DNA of 64,000 nt from positions 121,721 to 185,720 of the forward strand of contig JACVRA010000117.1 of assembly GCA_019828545.1 (NCBI GenBank), given 5' to 3'. The position numbers and the translations under genes are program-made. Positions within the stretch are counted from its first letter, which is position 1. Each line of letters begins with the position of its first letter. This document shows, piece by piece, positions 23,111-35,705 of the stretch. The notes beneath the pieces were generated by a model. It saw nothing but the letters and a program-made list of their open reading frames with translations, was not told the origin of the DNA and ran no database searches. The stretch is from Paracamarosporium sp. OC-R06-R3 (taxonomy: Eukaryota > Ascomycota > Dothideomycetes > Pleosporales > Didymosphaeriaceae).

Positions 23111-25161
23111 TCACCTTGACGACGCCTCCGACGACGTCCCCACCTCGCTCCTCGCCCTCGTAAACGCGCCCTCCCCGTCATCTCCCAGCCCCCGAAACGC
23201 TATCCGCCCGTTTCCCCTTAGAACCTCGCACACCGTCTCGGCACTAACCTCGTACCCGCTCTTCTTCCACCTACGATTCAGCCACCCCGCCAGCGCATCC
23301 GCGCTGCATCCCCACCGCCGGTCATCCCACTCGCGCAGAATGACCTCCACGATGCCCTTGTCGATGCCAGGCTCGTTGGGCGTCTGCAGCGGGACGGACG
23401 ACAGCGGGAGAGGCAGGGCGCGAGGGGGGAAGGTAGCTTCGTATGCGGTGAGGAAGTGGAGGAGGCGGGGTTCTGTGTGTGGAGGGGAGGTCAGCGTCAG
23501 GCCGAAGGGCTGACCGTTTAGCTTGAGGGCTGAAAGGGGGCACGCGGCCGTGGGATACGACGCTGCGGCTGCGATGGTGGACAGCGCCGAGTCGCCCGGC
23601 GCAATCAGGATGTCTAGCTGGTTCTGCGCGAAGACGTAGTCTAGGCCGTCTCTGCCGCCGGCGTTGAGCAGGTGCGTGCGCAGCGTGTGGAGGTATTCCT
23701 TCGGGGTGTGCGATTGCAGAGCCGAGAGCAGGTCGTTTTGATGCGGGCATGCGGGCGGCAGTGTAAGTTCTGGGTGCTCCTTGTTGAAGTTTATTATCTC
23801 TGCGAGGGAGTGCACCTTTGTCGATTTGAACTGGCGGACGAAGTCGGAGAGGCATTCTTTGAATTCTGAGTACACGATGGGCTCGAAGCTGTTTGTGCCG
23901 GCGTGGTTGAGCGCGGTTTGAGAGGGGAGCTCGACTGGGTAGACGATATCGACGCCCATTTCTATGAGCGACTGCACGACCATGTCGTATTTCTGCAGCA
24001 TGAAGCGCTCGGCGTCGGCGTTGATGCGCCCGCTTTTGCGCCACGACGTCCAGATTGTGGGCTCTGTGAAGCCGATGCGGAGGCCGGCGAAGTCTTCGCG
24101 GATCTTGAAGTCGGATCTTTGCGCGCCGAATTTGGTTTCTTTGCCCGTGGGGGAGAGGAGCACGTCCATGAGAGCTACCAGGTCCTTTGCGGATTTGGCC
24201 TGGTGTGTGTTAGGGAGTGTAGAAGTGAGGCTGGGGAGAACGTACCATGCCACCGGCAGAGTCGAAGCTCTTACTGAGTGTGAATATGCCGTCCATGGGG
24301 ACTTCGCCGATTGTGGGTTTCAGCGCGTACAATGCCGCGCGGTTTGCGGGTGTGATCAGGGAACCAAGTGTATCTGTACCGATAGCGAGAGCACTGAATC
24401 CTGATGCAACGCTCACGGCTGAGCCTGTCGAGGAGCCTCCGGGAGCGGATAGTTCCCAATGTAGTTTTTTCTTCGCAATATGTCTTGCCACATATGGTGA
24501 TTGACACTGTCCTCCAACCGCCGACCAGCCCGGCGGCATGGATGGGTTCTTCAGTCCGCAGAACTCCGTCAGGTTCGACTTCCCTAATATGATGAGGCCT
24601 CTTCGGATCAGACGGTCGACGATAGTAGCGTTTCTCTTCGGTATGCATCCTACGAAAGCGTACGAGCCTACATTCACATCAACATTTTGAAGCCTCGATG
24701 ACATGTGGAAAATTCGACCTACCAACTGTGGTGTCCATGCCCAAATTCGCATCCGTCATGATGTTATCCTTGAGTACAATCGGTATCCCATGCAATGGGC
24801 CCCTTCTCTTTCCTCTACTCCTCTCATCATCCAACCGCCTCGCAATGCGCACCAATTCATGTCTCGGTGCCACCGATATTAATGCCCTAAGTTGTCTTCC
24901 TTTTCGATTGTGTTGTTCGATCTGGTGTAGATATGCCTCTACGATTTCCACACTTGAGATGGCACCCGCATTCAGCATCTCAGCCAGTTCGAATGCTGAA
25001 GCGACCAGTGGGTCGAACTCTGGAAGCGACGCATTACTGCCACCAGATGAAGCGAATGACCCCTTGCGCCCTGCGTGTACGTGTATGGTTTGGAAAAATT
25101 CGGGTGGGAGTTCGGGCTCGAAGGCGGAGGGTGCGAGCACCTGCTTGAGGTACTTTAACAT
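23111..25161 (-). CDS. Amidase-signature family enzyme
   Basis: Three exons on the minus strand, 25161-24723, 24667-24246 and 24199-23111, joined by introns of 55 and 46 bp (GTAGGT...TGTAG; GTACGT...ACCAG); 649 aa. The Ser-cis-Ser-Lys triad of the family is visible: Lys near 131 in GIPIVLKDN, the Gly/Ser loop GGSSTGS near 223-229, and the nucleophile Ser in GTDTLGSLITPA near 249. These enzymes hydrolyse C-N amide bonds. The substrate is open: an acetamidase, fatty-acid-amide or general amidase are all possible, and the long N-terminal and C-terminal extensions argue against the GatA tRNA subunit. The start at MLKYLKQ is chosen because upstream in-frame codons have an unnatural composition, although in-frame codons continue to about 25455. 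Confidence 0.88.
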
Positions 25162-27163
25162 GGTCGCTTGGAGCGACGGGATCGTCGGCACACCTGTGGG
25201 AAGCGAAAATGCGACCGGGAATCCGCGGTGTCGTAGAAATAACTGGTCACTGACGACTGAAAAGGTTCGTTCGACAAGAGAAGGTTTGAACGCAAAGAAG
25301 AGAACAGGATCTGACCAGCGACACCAAGCTCGCACCCGCGAGAGCCAGCTCGCAAGCTCATAAATGGCAGCCCTTGCTCCAGGCTTTACATCCGCCCATC
25401 TCCCGCCCATGTTTACGCGTGAGCACTGCGTTTCCCCAGACTGGGGTTCTTCCACGCCACTAGCCGTTGGGGGTTACTCGACATCCTTCCAGAAGACTTG
25501 TGCGCCAATGGCGAGTCAGGGCCCAGACAATCTTGGGTAGAACGTGGCCAGCCGTGTTCTTTGTGACCCATGTCGACGTGCTCTGTGCGGCCCTACGTGC
25601 CGGGTAAACAGCATCGCTTGTGATTGCTGGGAAAAGCGCACCCTTGGCTGCAGATGGGCGAGAATGGATGAATCGAATCGAAGACGCATGGAAGCGTGGC
25701 GCGCAAGTCCCTTTGCTCCAGCCCAGCCCCAAGCTTCTCTCGAGTACGGTATCACCACCAACGTCGATGCACTGTGCCCTCTTCCCGCGTCCAGCCATCG
25801 CAGGATCAAAATGAGAAATCAGCACGCCACGGTCTGAGACTTTGTCATGAACCCAGCCCGGATCCAGGTTCTCCCTTTTTACCGACGCCTAGCAATTCGC
25901 ATGGCTAAGATCAGCACCCTCATATCGCGAACCCATCCTTCTACCCATCTTAACTTGCGACATTACAAAGCTCGGCGTCGCGGTGATAGCTGGCACCACG
26001 GCTCCGACCGCGTCAGTGCCCCAAGAAGCCGCAATCTCGATTCTGGAAGCCGGCTTCGCGGGTGCGCGGTCAGCTGTCTCGACCGTTGGCACAGTGTGCA
26101 TCGTATAGAAGGGTATGCGGACCGAAGACGTGCAGTTTGCGGGGATCGGCTGTTCACGATGGCACAGCGTCATCCCACCCTTCCATATCCAATACACGCA
26201 GGCTCCGTGCTTCCACCCAGCCAGCAGCCGATACACAGACGCGGAGGGACTCGCGTGCAATTCTCCCGCCGCTGATCCCTCGCATCCGCGCCTTCTCGAA
26301 GCCTTCCTCACATGCACCACGTACTCTGCTCAAACCAAGCAACCACCCAATCGCATCCCCCCACCCACTCGTCTACTCACCATCCCTGTTCCGCATCCAC
26401 TCGCCTTCCATATACCCTTCATATCAATCAAAATCCTCATCTAAACGACCCCGCGCTCAGCGAGCCTCCAGCAATGACGCCACAGCGTTGTAGATTGCGT
26501 CCCAGTGAAGAGGTACGCCGTTCTTATGGATATTACCATCGCGCCGGCACTGAGCGCGGGCGCATCAGTTGACCTGTTCTTTTCTCCCGTCAACCTGGTG
26601 TGCCGGGACTTTGTAGCCGGTGCGAGTGAAGTGCCGACAGTGATCCTGGGTGAGCATTGAGTGATAGATTGCTGTGTTTGTGGAGAGCGTCGGGGGAGAC
26701 GGGTCAATTGCGCTGGCTTCGAGTCCAATGCGGCGCGGTCGGCCTTTTTTCTGGCTCGTTTCGTGCCATTGGTGGTGCTTGCGATGAGGGAAACGGTGTG
26801 ATGAGAATACGGGCAGCCATTCGCTTCCGTGTCGCGTGAAAAAGATAATGGATGACTATCGGCTCTTCCAGCGTCTAGACTCTTCGCCTGGATGAAGGCA
26901 GCTGGGCGTATCGGACTGGTGGAAAAAAGAAGACAGACATGTTAGAGAGAAAGAGGTCATTGCATATTGTTTTTACACAGGTATCTTGGATTGCTACAGC
27001 GTAGCTGCAAGAAAATATTCCCGTTACTACTCTTTGCGACACGTAAAAATAACTCCAGGAAATGCTAGCTTTGAGCTAGGCATGCATATCCCGCTAGGCT
27101 GACCTTCGTAGCTGGTACTTTACTCTATACAAGTGAGACTTTGTAGCTGGGCAATAGACTGGC
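25162..27163. other. 2-kb gap, no supported gene
   Basis: Open frames are present on both strands but none has a natural composition or domain. A 44-codon frame from an ATG at 26527 is the most protein-like and is too short to claim. The stretch 26300-26450 is C-rich and pyrimidine-biased, like a promoter. AT content rises after 26850 toward the 3' end of the Vps17 gene. Confidence 0.5.
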
Positions 27164-29036
27164 TTAGAACGTGGTTGTAGCTAATCTGCTAGCCGCGTTC
27201 TTTGCATCGATGCGGTCTTCGTCATCGTCGACGCCAGCCTTGCTAGTCGCACGTTTCCGTCCAACGATTCCTTCTTCCTCACCTTCTTCTTCCTCCTCTT
27301 GAACACCAGGGACCGCAGGGAAGCTACCACTAATGCTTCGGTTGAGTCCATCGCCTGGCCGTCTTGGTACGCCAGACCAGGCATCGCCCTTCGGACCTTG
27401 AGAGCTTGCCATAGATGCGCGTCGCTGTGCTGGATGCGCCTCGCGTCCCAATCGTGAAAGTCCACCGCTGCCGTCTATCGCTCGAATGTCGGGCCTCACG
27501 GATTCTAGTGTGGCAAGTGTACGACGTTCTGCTTCAATCTGACGCACAACATACTCTCGAATCGCATACCGCGTATCAGCTGCAGTCCGGTCGAACCATT
27601 TCCTTTGCTCCTGAAGGAGGTTTGCGGTCACTCGCTGTGACTTTTGAAGGAGGTATTGCTCGTGACTGCGGGCTTCTTCCAATGCAGTGATGGCCTCGTC
27701 GACCTTGTCCCGCTTCACACTTGAGCTTGCCTTCAGGCGATCGGCTGCTGTCATTTTGGACTTGGTCGAAGCCTGTGCCTGTAGCAATTCGCGTAGGAGG
27801 ATGTGTCGGTTGGTAAGAGTTTCTTTGACAATGAAAGCATCGCTGCTGTGATATTGGAGAGGATCGCCCAACGTCGTCGCTTCGGCTGTGCCTTGAGCAG
27901 CATGGAAATCGCCTGTTGCCTGGATAACTTTTCCTAACTTCCGGTACGCCAGGCCAAGGCCGGGGTGTGTTTCTTGCGCGTGCATTGCTGCCAGCTTTTG
28001 TCCTAGATCGGACTCGGCGACACCAAGGTCTGGTCATGTCAGCGCGGCCACAAGTCGCGATTGGAATAAACCTACTTCTCCTGGATTTGACAACCTTCTC
28101 GAGCTTCTGCTCCGTGTCCATAGTACCCAGATAGAAAGCCTTCACAACCGGACGCGCAGCGGCAAGCTCAGGCGTGTCGTCTGGTGGGGGTGCGAACTGC
28201 TTGATCACTTTTCGGCGAACACCAGTCGCTGGTTGTTTCCTTCTGACGACCGGGCTATATCCAAAATCACTCTCCACGAAGAAAACCATCTCTTCGTCTC
28301 GTATCAACACCTCGTTGCTGCATACCACGTTCAACCATCGCTGTATTGATGCCTTGACGCGCGCTTCGTCCTCGTCCGTTCCAGCACCGGCAGCCGTAGT
28401 CGCGGGAGGTACTGCAGGTACCATTGCTTCCGGACATGCCGATATGAGATGCTCTCCAAGCTTCACGAATTCTGAGTGTAGTCGTCGGACGTCGCGGAAC
28501 TGGGTCGTGCGGAATTTGGGAAGGTTTGTCTAGAACGATTTAGCACGCAATGCAATGGTAATATGCGGGCGTTATAAGTGTCTATGTCCACATACATATA
28601 CGTCGAATCTGAGGATTGGGTCCTTCTTGCCAGTGCGCTCCAAGCCCGTCACCTTTGCTTGAAGCTTGTAGTGCGTCTGCGGCTTCTGCTGACGGTTTCC
28701 GTGGTAGCGCTGGGGCTGGCCGTGTCCTTGTTGGCCTTGCGCCGAAGCTTGTTGCTGCTGATGAGCTGCCTGGCCATCTTGCCTTGGGTCTTGCGATTGG
28801 GGTCGAGCAGGGTCGCCGTTCTCGGAGGCCGTGTTTGGCCTGTTATGCGAGTTTTGGTCGCCCATATAGCCATAACTCTCCGAGTCCTGGCCATAAGGAG
28901 AGGCTTGCGGCGGGAGCGGAGAGGAGGGGATGTCGCTGGTGGGAGGCTGGCCAAAGCTCGTCCTGTTGTGCTGCGGCGAGGACGCCCATGGATCGCCTCC
29001 TGCGGGGTGGTCGGGATCATGCGCAGAGTAGTCCAT
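27164..29036 (-). CDS. vps17: Retromer sorting nexin Vps17
   Basis: Three exons on the minus strand: 29036-28596, 28529-28076, 28029-27164; 586 aa. The N-terminal 100 residues are Gln/Pro/Ser/His-rich and disordered. The PX domain starts at YKLQAKVTGLERTG and runs over exon 1/2 (PILRFDVY-TNLPKFRTTQFRDVRR), through RLHSEFVKLGEHLIS and FFVESDFGYSPVV. The BAR region follows (ESDLGQKL, YRKLGKVIQATGD, LGDPLQYHSSDAFIVKETL, RHILLREL). The tail is acidic (a run of Glu and Gly), then basic. Family knowledge: Vps17 dimerises with Vps5 to form the membrane-bending half of retromer, which retrieves Vps10-type receptors from endosomes to the Golgi. It is divergent from MEF2 with only 209 bases between start codons. 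The match to Vps17 is clear across the whole length. Confidence 0.93.
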
Positions 29037-29245
29037 GGCGGCGACTGCGATTGTTACCTGGCGCAAAGGTCGACAAGTTGTCCAGTCAACGTGGGTGGTC
29101 GTCTGCTGCTCACGCTCAAGTAGCTTGGCTGGCTCGCTTGTCACGACGGGGAAAGCGCGTCATTTCTCCACAGTCACGTGTCGCGAAGGACACTCGACAT
29201 TTGCACCTCTCGTTTTCATCAGTTGCAGCCTGCATAGCATTGGGA
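29037..29245. promoter_or_regulatory. Compact divergent promoter, Vps17 / MEF2
   Basis: Only 209 bases separate the two start codons, so both promoters and leaders must share this segment. No TATA box is evident. A CACGTG-like GTCACGTG motif at about 29174 is a plausible bHLH (Cbf1/Pho4-type) or similar site; its use is inference. Confidence 0.5.
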
Positions 29246-32179
29246 ATGTGGCTAAGATGGGCACCTTGTGCTCGTCGAGTCATTCGACACAATGTGAAAG
29301 CTCCTAGGAGGCTGCTGTCGACGCAGGCCAGTCCTCCATTAGACCAACTATCGAAGACTACAAGAAACATTGGCATCATCGCTCATATCGATGCAGTAAG
29401 GTTATCAGCATCGAGTCATTGGCAAAAGCTGATTGATCTAGGGGAAAACTACGACTACAGAGCGAATGCTCTACTATAGTGGGTTTACAAGGAGAATAGG
29501 AGGTACGCAACAATTCTATCGTCTTTCCTAACTCATGTTATGCATCTGCACCTACGTTTTCATATCGAGGGTTTCGGATTCCAAGCCACAAAACAATGTG
29601 AGGACAGAATTATATATACTATCATCTCCCTCGAAGCTCGTTCGACGTCCTTATCCACTTTCAAAGCCAATCTTATCCGATAGACTTGTCTTTCCGCATA
29701 AGACGAATTGAGTTTTACATCTGACTCGATAACAGATGTCGATGAAGGCTCGACTGTCACAGATTTCTTGCCCGCAGAACGAGCACGAGGTATTACCATT
29801 CAGTCAGCAGCCATCACCTTCGATTGGCCTCCAAAGAACCCCCAGGCCTCACCATCTAAACCACCTGCCACTTTCGACAAGATACCGTACTCTTTGTTCT
29901 CCCACAACGTTAATTTGATCGACACACCTGGCCATGCAGACTTCACTTTCGAGGTTCTACGATCGCTGCGGGTTCTTGATGGCGCAGTTTGTATCCTTGA
30001 TGGAGTTGCTGGTGTTGAGGCTCAGACCGAGAAAGTCTGGACTCAAGCAGGCCACTATCACATTCCTAGGATTATCTTCGTGAACAAGCTTGACCGAGTT
30101 GGTGCCGCCTTTTCACGGACCGTGAAAGAAATTGGTGTGAGATTGCACGCATGGCCTGCCGTGTGCCAAATTCCATGGTGGAAGGACGGAAATGGCGATT
30201 TCGTCGGCGTCGGCGATGTCGTCAATCTAAGGGGCCTTCTGTGGCAAGGCTCGACCGATGGCAGCCAGATTCAGCCTTATACGCTTGAACAGCTCGAGGG
30301 GATTGACCAGAATTTCGCCAACGAGATCAGAAAAGCTCGCATCGCGTTAGTCGAGCTTTTGAGTGAGCACGATGATGTGATGGTCGAGCTTTTCCTCGAG
30401 AACAACGAAGATCATCTTGCGATTCCTGGTCCTCAGGTCATGCAATCACTTCGCCGGACCGTTCTTCAGACCCCGCAGACAGTCATACCAGTCTTTGCAG
30501 GTGCCAGCTTCCGAAACATCGGTGTGCAGCCCCTTCTCGACTCAGTGGTCGACTTACTTCCTTCCCCACTCGAAAGACCGGACCCAGAAATCAGCATAGG
30601 AAACCAGAACAGTACTCTTGGCCAACTACTCAGTTCAGCATCAAATGCTTCTGTTCCGACGCGGAAGAAGAACCAGAAAGACGCAGACACTGCAGCTATT
30701 GCCGCGGCCGCCCGCAGTCTTTTAGCTTGCGCCCTGGCTTTTAAAGTGGTCAATGATCCCAAACGAGGCATCCTCGTATACGTACGTGTCTATAGTGGCA
30801 CGCTCGACCGTGGTGCTGTTCTCTACAACACTAACCTCCACCTTGCAGAGCGTGCTCCTCGCCTGCTCAAGATGTATGCAAACGATGCTGTCGAAGTCGA
30901 GTCGCTGTCATCGGGTCAGATCGGTGTTATTCCAGGCCTCAAACATGCACGCACGGGTGACACACTCATCTGGTGTAAGGGACTGCAGATGAAAGCACAA
31001 CCTCCCGGCGGTCTGCAAAGCTTGCAGCTGAAACCAATCAACGTACCTCCTCCTGTTTTCTTCACTAGCATCGAACCGCACAGTCTAAGCGAGCAAAAGC
31101 ATGTGCAGGAGAGTTTGGCTATTCTTCTGCGTGAAGACCCGAGTCTGCAGCTTTCTGTTGACGAAGAAAGCGGTCAGACTCACCTTGCAGGGATGGGTGA
31201 TCTGCACTTGGAGATTGCTCGTGATCGCCTACTGAATGACCTCAAGGCTAAAGCACGCATTGGTAAGATCGAAATCGGATACCGCGAGACAATTACTTCG
31301 TCTACATCACCCGATACCTACATTCTTGATAAGCCAATAGCAAGCAAGCCTGCTAAGGCAGGCATCACGGTTGCTTTGACACCTATCGATGACCTAACTG
31401 TACCTGTCTCCTCTGAACAGACACAGCCCGAAGATGGTCCGTTCGAGACTACATATTACCTTCCCGATAATTGTACATTATACATCACTCATCCCAACCT
31501 CTCCCGCCACGACTCTAGCGGTCACAAGAACCACATCCCGCCGCACCTTAGCCTTCCTGGCATCTTGTCTTCCATACACTCCGGTGCATCGGCAGCACTC
31601 GCACGTGGACCCTACAACAACTATCCCGTCTCCAATACAAGGATCGATATCAACGTAGACGCAACAGCACATCTCTTCAACGAAACAACACCAACGGCAA
31701 TCTCGATGGCCGCCAGGACAGCTGTGCAAAACAGCCTGAGATTAGCTAACGATACCAGTCCAGCAGTCCTCATGGAACCAGTCATGCTTGCCACCATCTT
31801 CGTAAACGAAGCCTCCCTTGGTGCCGTCGTCCAGGACATCTCATCCGCCCGCGGAGGCCAAGTGCTATCCCTCGATGCCTCGGATGCGCCTATTCCTACT
31901 ACGTCGCTCACTTCTGACCTGCCGTCGATCGATCCGAATCAAATTTACGCCCCGCCTGATCCGTTCTCATCCGGAGCGGGCGATGTGGAATCTGGACTCG
32001 CGGACAGCCAAAGGCAGATCGTGGCGAGAGTGCCATTGAAAGAGATGGTGGGTTATCTGAATCATTTAAGGGCGTTGACAGGCGGGAGAGGAACATTTGT
32101 AATGAGCGTGGATGGGTTTGAGAGGATGGCGGCGCAGAGACAGAAAGAGGTTATGGATGCGATGAGGGAGTTCGCATGA
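29246..32179 (+). CDS. mef2: Mitochondrial ribosome-releasing factor 2 (EF-G2 type)
   Basis: Three exons: 29246-29395, 29442-29502, 29736-32179; 884 aa. A basic, hydroxylated N-terminus ([16 protein letters not shown]...RRLLSTQ) looks like a mitochondrial presequence. GTPase motifs are intact: G1 spans the first junction (AHIDA-GKTTTTE), G2 is in [11 protein letters not shown]3 is DTPGHADF and G4 is NKLD. Domain II ([11 protein letters not shown]), the [12 protein letters not shown] block of domain III and the C-terminal EF-G fold ending in [14 protein letters not shown] all follow. Family knowledge: GFM2/MEF2 acts with mitochondrial recycling factor to split ribosomes after termination and hydrolyses GTP; it is not the translocase. 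The second intron (233 bp) is long for this window. The family is certain; the paralogue choice (MEF2 versus MEF1) rests on overall pattern. Confidence 0.92.
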
Positions 32180-32558
32180 GAGAGAGGAATCGATGATATG
32201 ATAGTGTAAGATGCAGTCGTTGTACGATCGCACGTCGGTGAGCTAAGTCGTCTACATCAATGAAATTGCAGGTACGGGGAAAAGATATGTGGTATACCGC
32301 GCCCTGTGAAGGTGAAATGACTCATATCACCTCAAGATAGCTGGAACTGTCTACAGAACGATACACGATTGCTCTCATTCGTCCATTCCCCTCATATCAC
32401 CTGCTTCTTACGTTCAGTCGTTAAGAAGCTGCGCACGATCTTAGACTTGATTGGTACCTTTCAGGCAATTCGTAATCACGTTGTGGCTTATTAAAGGTAG
32501 TAATTTCCAGCTTGTCTGCTAGACTGCTTTCTCCCTTCACTCGTCATCGTAAACATCT
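32180..32558. other. Intergenic, tandem genes
   Basis: The 3' flank of MEF2 and the presumed promoter of the next gene. No coding or repeat signal. Confidence 0.6.
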
Positions 32559-35320
32559 ATGATGACAGAACTAACAAGTGACCCAGAGCGACCTCGATCT
32601 ACCAGAGACAAGCTTGCTGAAGCTGGCTACAAAAGCACTCTCCAAGAAATTACTGAAGGCGTTAAGAATTTTCCGGTGACGCGGCGGGATCTTCTATCAA
32701 GTGAGTGTCCTCTCACGTGCCGCAAACGTGCCTGCCCTAACAGGAAGCTTCAGGGACAATATCTGCCGCTCACTACAGCAACGCCCGGCCCGATATTCCT
32801 CTCATAACCCAAGCGCCCGCACAAACAACGCGTCAATCGTCTATTGTTGCCACCGCGCAATCCATCTTGCAGAAGCGATCTTTATCTATCCCCGCCTACC
32901 AAGGTAAGTACCCTGAACTACCCCTCGCTACTCTTTTAACAAGGCTCATAGAAGCATCCCTAATGGATCACGACAAGACTCACGCCCGTCTCCATGGCGC
33001 CCCTCCGAGCGGCCCGCCGTCGCATTCGCCGTACGGTTCTCAAGACGCTCGCAGTGGTACCAACTCTGCTGCACAGTCGCCTGCACCCACCGGAAGCATT
33101 CGCCTAAAAAAGGTGGCCATCAAGGTTGCGCGTCCTGCTCCAGGTATTCCCAGCCGCCCCAGTGCTCCTGCGCCTCCAGTCATGACGGCCCCGAAGCTAG
33201 AAGATGGGTGAGTTATGTCTCGATACTGTCAGATTAGACAGAAGAAGAGTATTTGTCTCAATATGGGTTGTCCAGGATGGACGGACGATACATGCGAGCA
33301 TGGTCTACAAGCTTTTGATCTGGAACTGTAGCATCTCATCTCGAGAACCAGAACTGACATTCAACCTGCAGGCACGCATCAGCAAAGTCCACTGCCTATG
33401 TCATGACTCCACCTGCCGTGACTGCGAAGTCTTCCTTGTCCATGCAGAAAGAGGAGGAAGCGCTCGAGGAGCTGTGGGCGCGACTGAGTTCACAGTCTGC
33501 TCCGTCTACTCCGGCCGTAACAACCTCGAAAACGCAACCTGTTTCTTTGACCAGTGGTGTTTCTGGTAGCTTGGACGCTGGTTTGTTCTCCCCGCGTGGT
33601 GCTCAGGCGTATACACCTACCTCCAAAAAAGAGCATGTAGCTATCAAGGAAGAGCCGCGCGAGAGTATGCAGATGCCGCCCCCTCCCGTTAAGTCCGCGC
33701 TCGACAACGTTGCGCTTGATAAGCATGAGAAGCTCACAGCAAAGGATACACTAGGTATGTCAACCCACACCATTCCCTTACGTACACCTGCAAGGCAGCG
33801 ATTTGAGTAGCGGTCGCTTTTGTATTGCCAATGCTGGGGTGAAACAAAGTGCTCTAACTGTCGGCTGGGTACTATGCTGCCAATCTTTATTCGTTCAGCA
33901 TGTATGTATAATTTGAGCTAACTGAAATTAGATATCATTTCCGAGAACAAGTTTCCCCAGGATCTGGAGCGCGAGTACCTGCAGAAAGCAGCGGACTACA
34001 CTGCTTCGCTTCCATCGAACATAGGTCCATCGGCTGGTTTGATCAAGAGCGTGACCATCAAGCTCCGTTGCCCCTACGCTCCTTCTGCAGTTCTTGAGCC
34101 AGATGTCGTAGAAGGACTTAAGTTTCGATATGTGAACGCAGTGGTGACTTTCATCGAGGATGTCCACAAGGGAAAGAAATCAGTCACCAAGAATCAGATC
34201 GAAGAGATCCTGGTCGAAGGCAACGGAAATTTCCTTCACCTATGTGCTGTGTTAGCGGAGCAAGGGTTCATCGGTATTGAAAATTTGAACCAGGTATGTA
34301 ACTACAAAGTACTTCTAGTATGTGCTAACATGTTTGGTCAGGTAGTTGGCTTGGGTAAAGCAATCGAGAATGTGCTTCCAAAGGATCAAGATGTGACACC
34401 TTCCACACCAGGTCGGGCTGGTACTTTGAAAGATCTTCTGGATGGAGCAACATCCTGGCCGGCCCGTGAGAAGCGAGAGAATGGTGAGAAATCATATTTC
34501 AATTAGTCAGGGACCGTTGCTGACACTATAGCTAGCCCCTGGCTGTCGTACATGCTATCTTACAGGCTTGCCTGAAGATATCACCTTGAACAAACTGCAA
34601 GCACTGGTTAGTAAACTCCTAATTCGAACAGTACTTTATACGATGTTGTTTCCGCAGCATTGAGTCCCCATTGTCCTGCGAGGATAACCGAGGAAATGTT
34701 AGCTTTGGTTTTGTGATTATGTGTTCTCAGATCATTTGCTGATATTGATATGCAACTACAGGTTTGGGGCGGTAGGATCGAGGCTCTTCAACTTCCTAAG
34801 CCGGGTTCAGGCAAGGCTCTTGTCAAGTTCTTTACTCCGGGGGCATGCCAGAAGTATTTCAATGCTACCAAGAACGGCATCATCATTCCTGGGTCAAAGA
34901 ATGTCATCTTTGTGGAGAAAGCGCCTGGTCCCAACTCCGTCAATGATGTTATCGCTGCCTGCACTGAAGGAGATGCTACCCGCTGCGTTCGAGCTTATGA
35001 TGCGGATGAAGATTGGGGTGACGTTGTTCTCATGAAGCTTGCCACCCGTGCTAAGGGTGGCCAGCCTAAGCGCGAAGTCGACACGATCAAGCGTGGAAAG
35101 ACTGCTCAGGGCGTGAGTTTTCATACGTCCTTAATCGCAATAATACCTACTGATATTATTACAGCGGTCGTTCATCGAGTTCCGCTTCGGGAACATCTAC
35201 CATGCCCTTCAGTTCAAGCGGGAGCTAATGGATGACGACGATTGGGAGCCTTGCACCATCATCCACGCCCCCGATCCGTGTGAAGCTGCTCAGGATTTTC
35301 ACTTTAAGGATGAGAATTAA
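32559..35320 (+). CDS. Conserved nine-exon protein, RRM-like C-terminus
   Basis: Model: 32559-32700, 32748-32903, 32952-33207, 33372-33754, 33932-34293, 34342-34483, 34566-34606, 34762-35112, 35165-35320; 662 aa with consistent phases. The second exon start is chosen at 32748 because it gives a natural frame (SAAHYSNARPDIPL); 32744 is the alternative. The N-terminus is polar; the middle is Pro/Ser-rich, then acidic (KEEEALEELWARL). Exon 5 is helical and compact (EGLKFRYVNAVVTFIEDV, NFLHLCAVLAEQG). The C-terminal 170 residues show an RRM-like pattern: VWGGRIEALQ, ALVKFFTPGACQKYF, a charged loop, then SFIEFRFGNIYHALQFKREL. I have seen no functional name for this type of protein; RNA or protein binding is inference. 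Two introns of 48 bp each (32904-32951, 34294-34341) are stop-free and in frame and could be retained. Confidence 0.75.
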
Positions 35321-35705
35321 GAGAAATAACCTGGTAGATTTTCCTAGTTTCAAGGAGCTGAGAGACCGTACAGGTCGTATTTGAACTGCTACATTCGACA
35401 CAGAGTACAGAATCTTTTCGGTACGACGGTTTTCTTTAATTCTAAGCCTCATTCAAACGTGTATAACGTGAAATCGTGAGCAGTCGTTCGAGACTGATCT
35501 GTGGAGCATTTGGCTTTTGGATGACTCTCATATCAATGCTGCACGCAACGAAAGATAATGAGCATTATGAACAATTACATTACAACATAATTAATGATCG
35601 TTCTCAAAAATAAAGCCGAACTCCTTTTCCTTCACATAACATGCGTCTTGGTTCCTACAAGCCCATTGATCGATGCCTAGTACTGTTGCCCATCGTCGGT
35701 GTGTA
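35321..35705. other. Intergenic between convergent genes
   Basis: AT-rich shared 3' flank with no coding signal. Confidence 0.6.

Noticed and set aside
26527..26661. 44-codon frame beginning MDITIAPALSAG
   Set aside because: Too short, with no second exon or promoter context that would separate it from chance.
32701..32907. Alternative frame for exon 2 of the RRM-like gene (acceptor at 32743)
   Set aside because: It stays open but gives a Cys/His/Arg-rich unnatural segment; the acceptor at 32747 gives a natural frame in the same phase.
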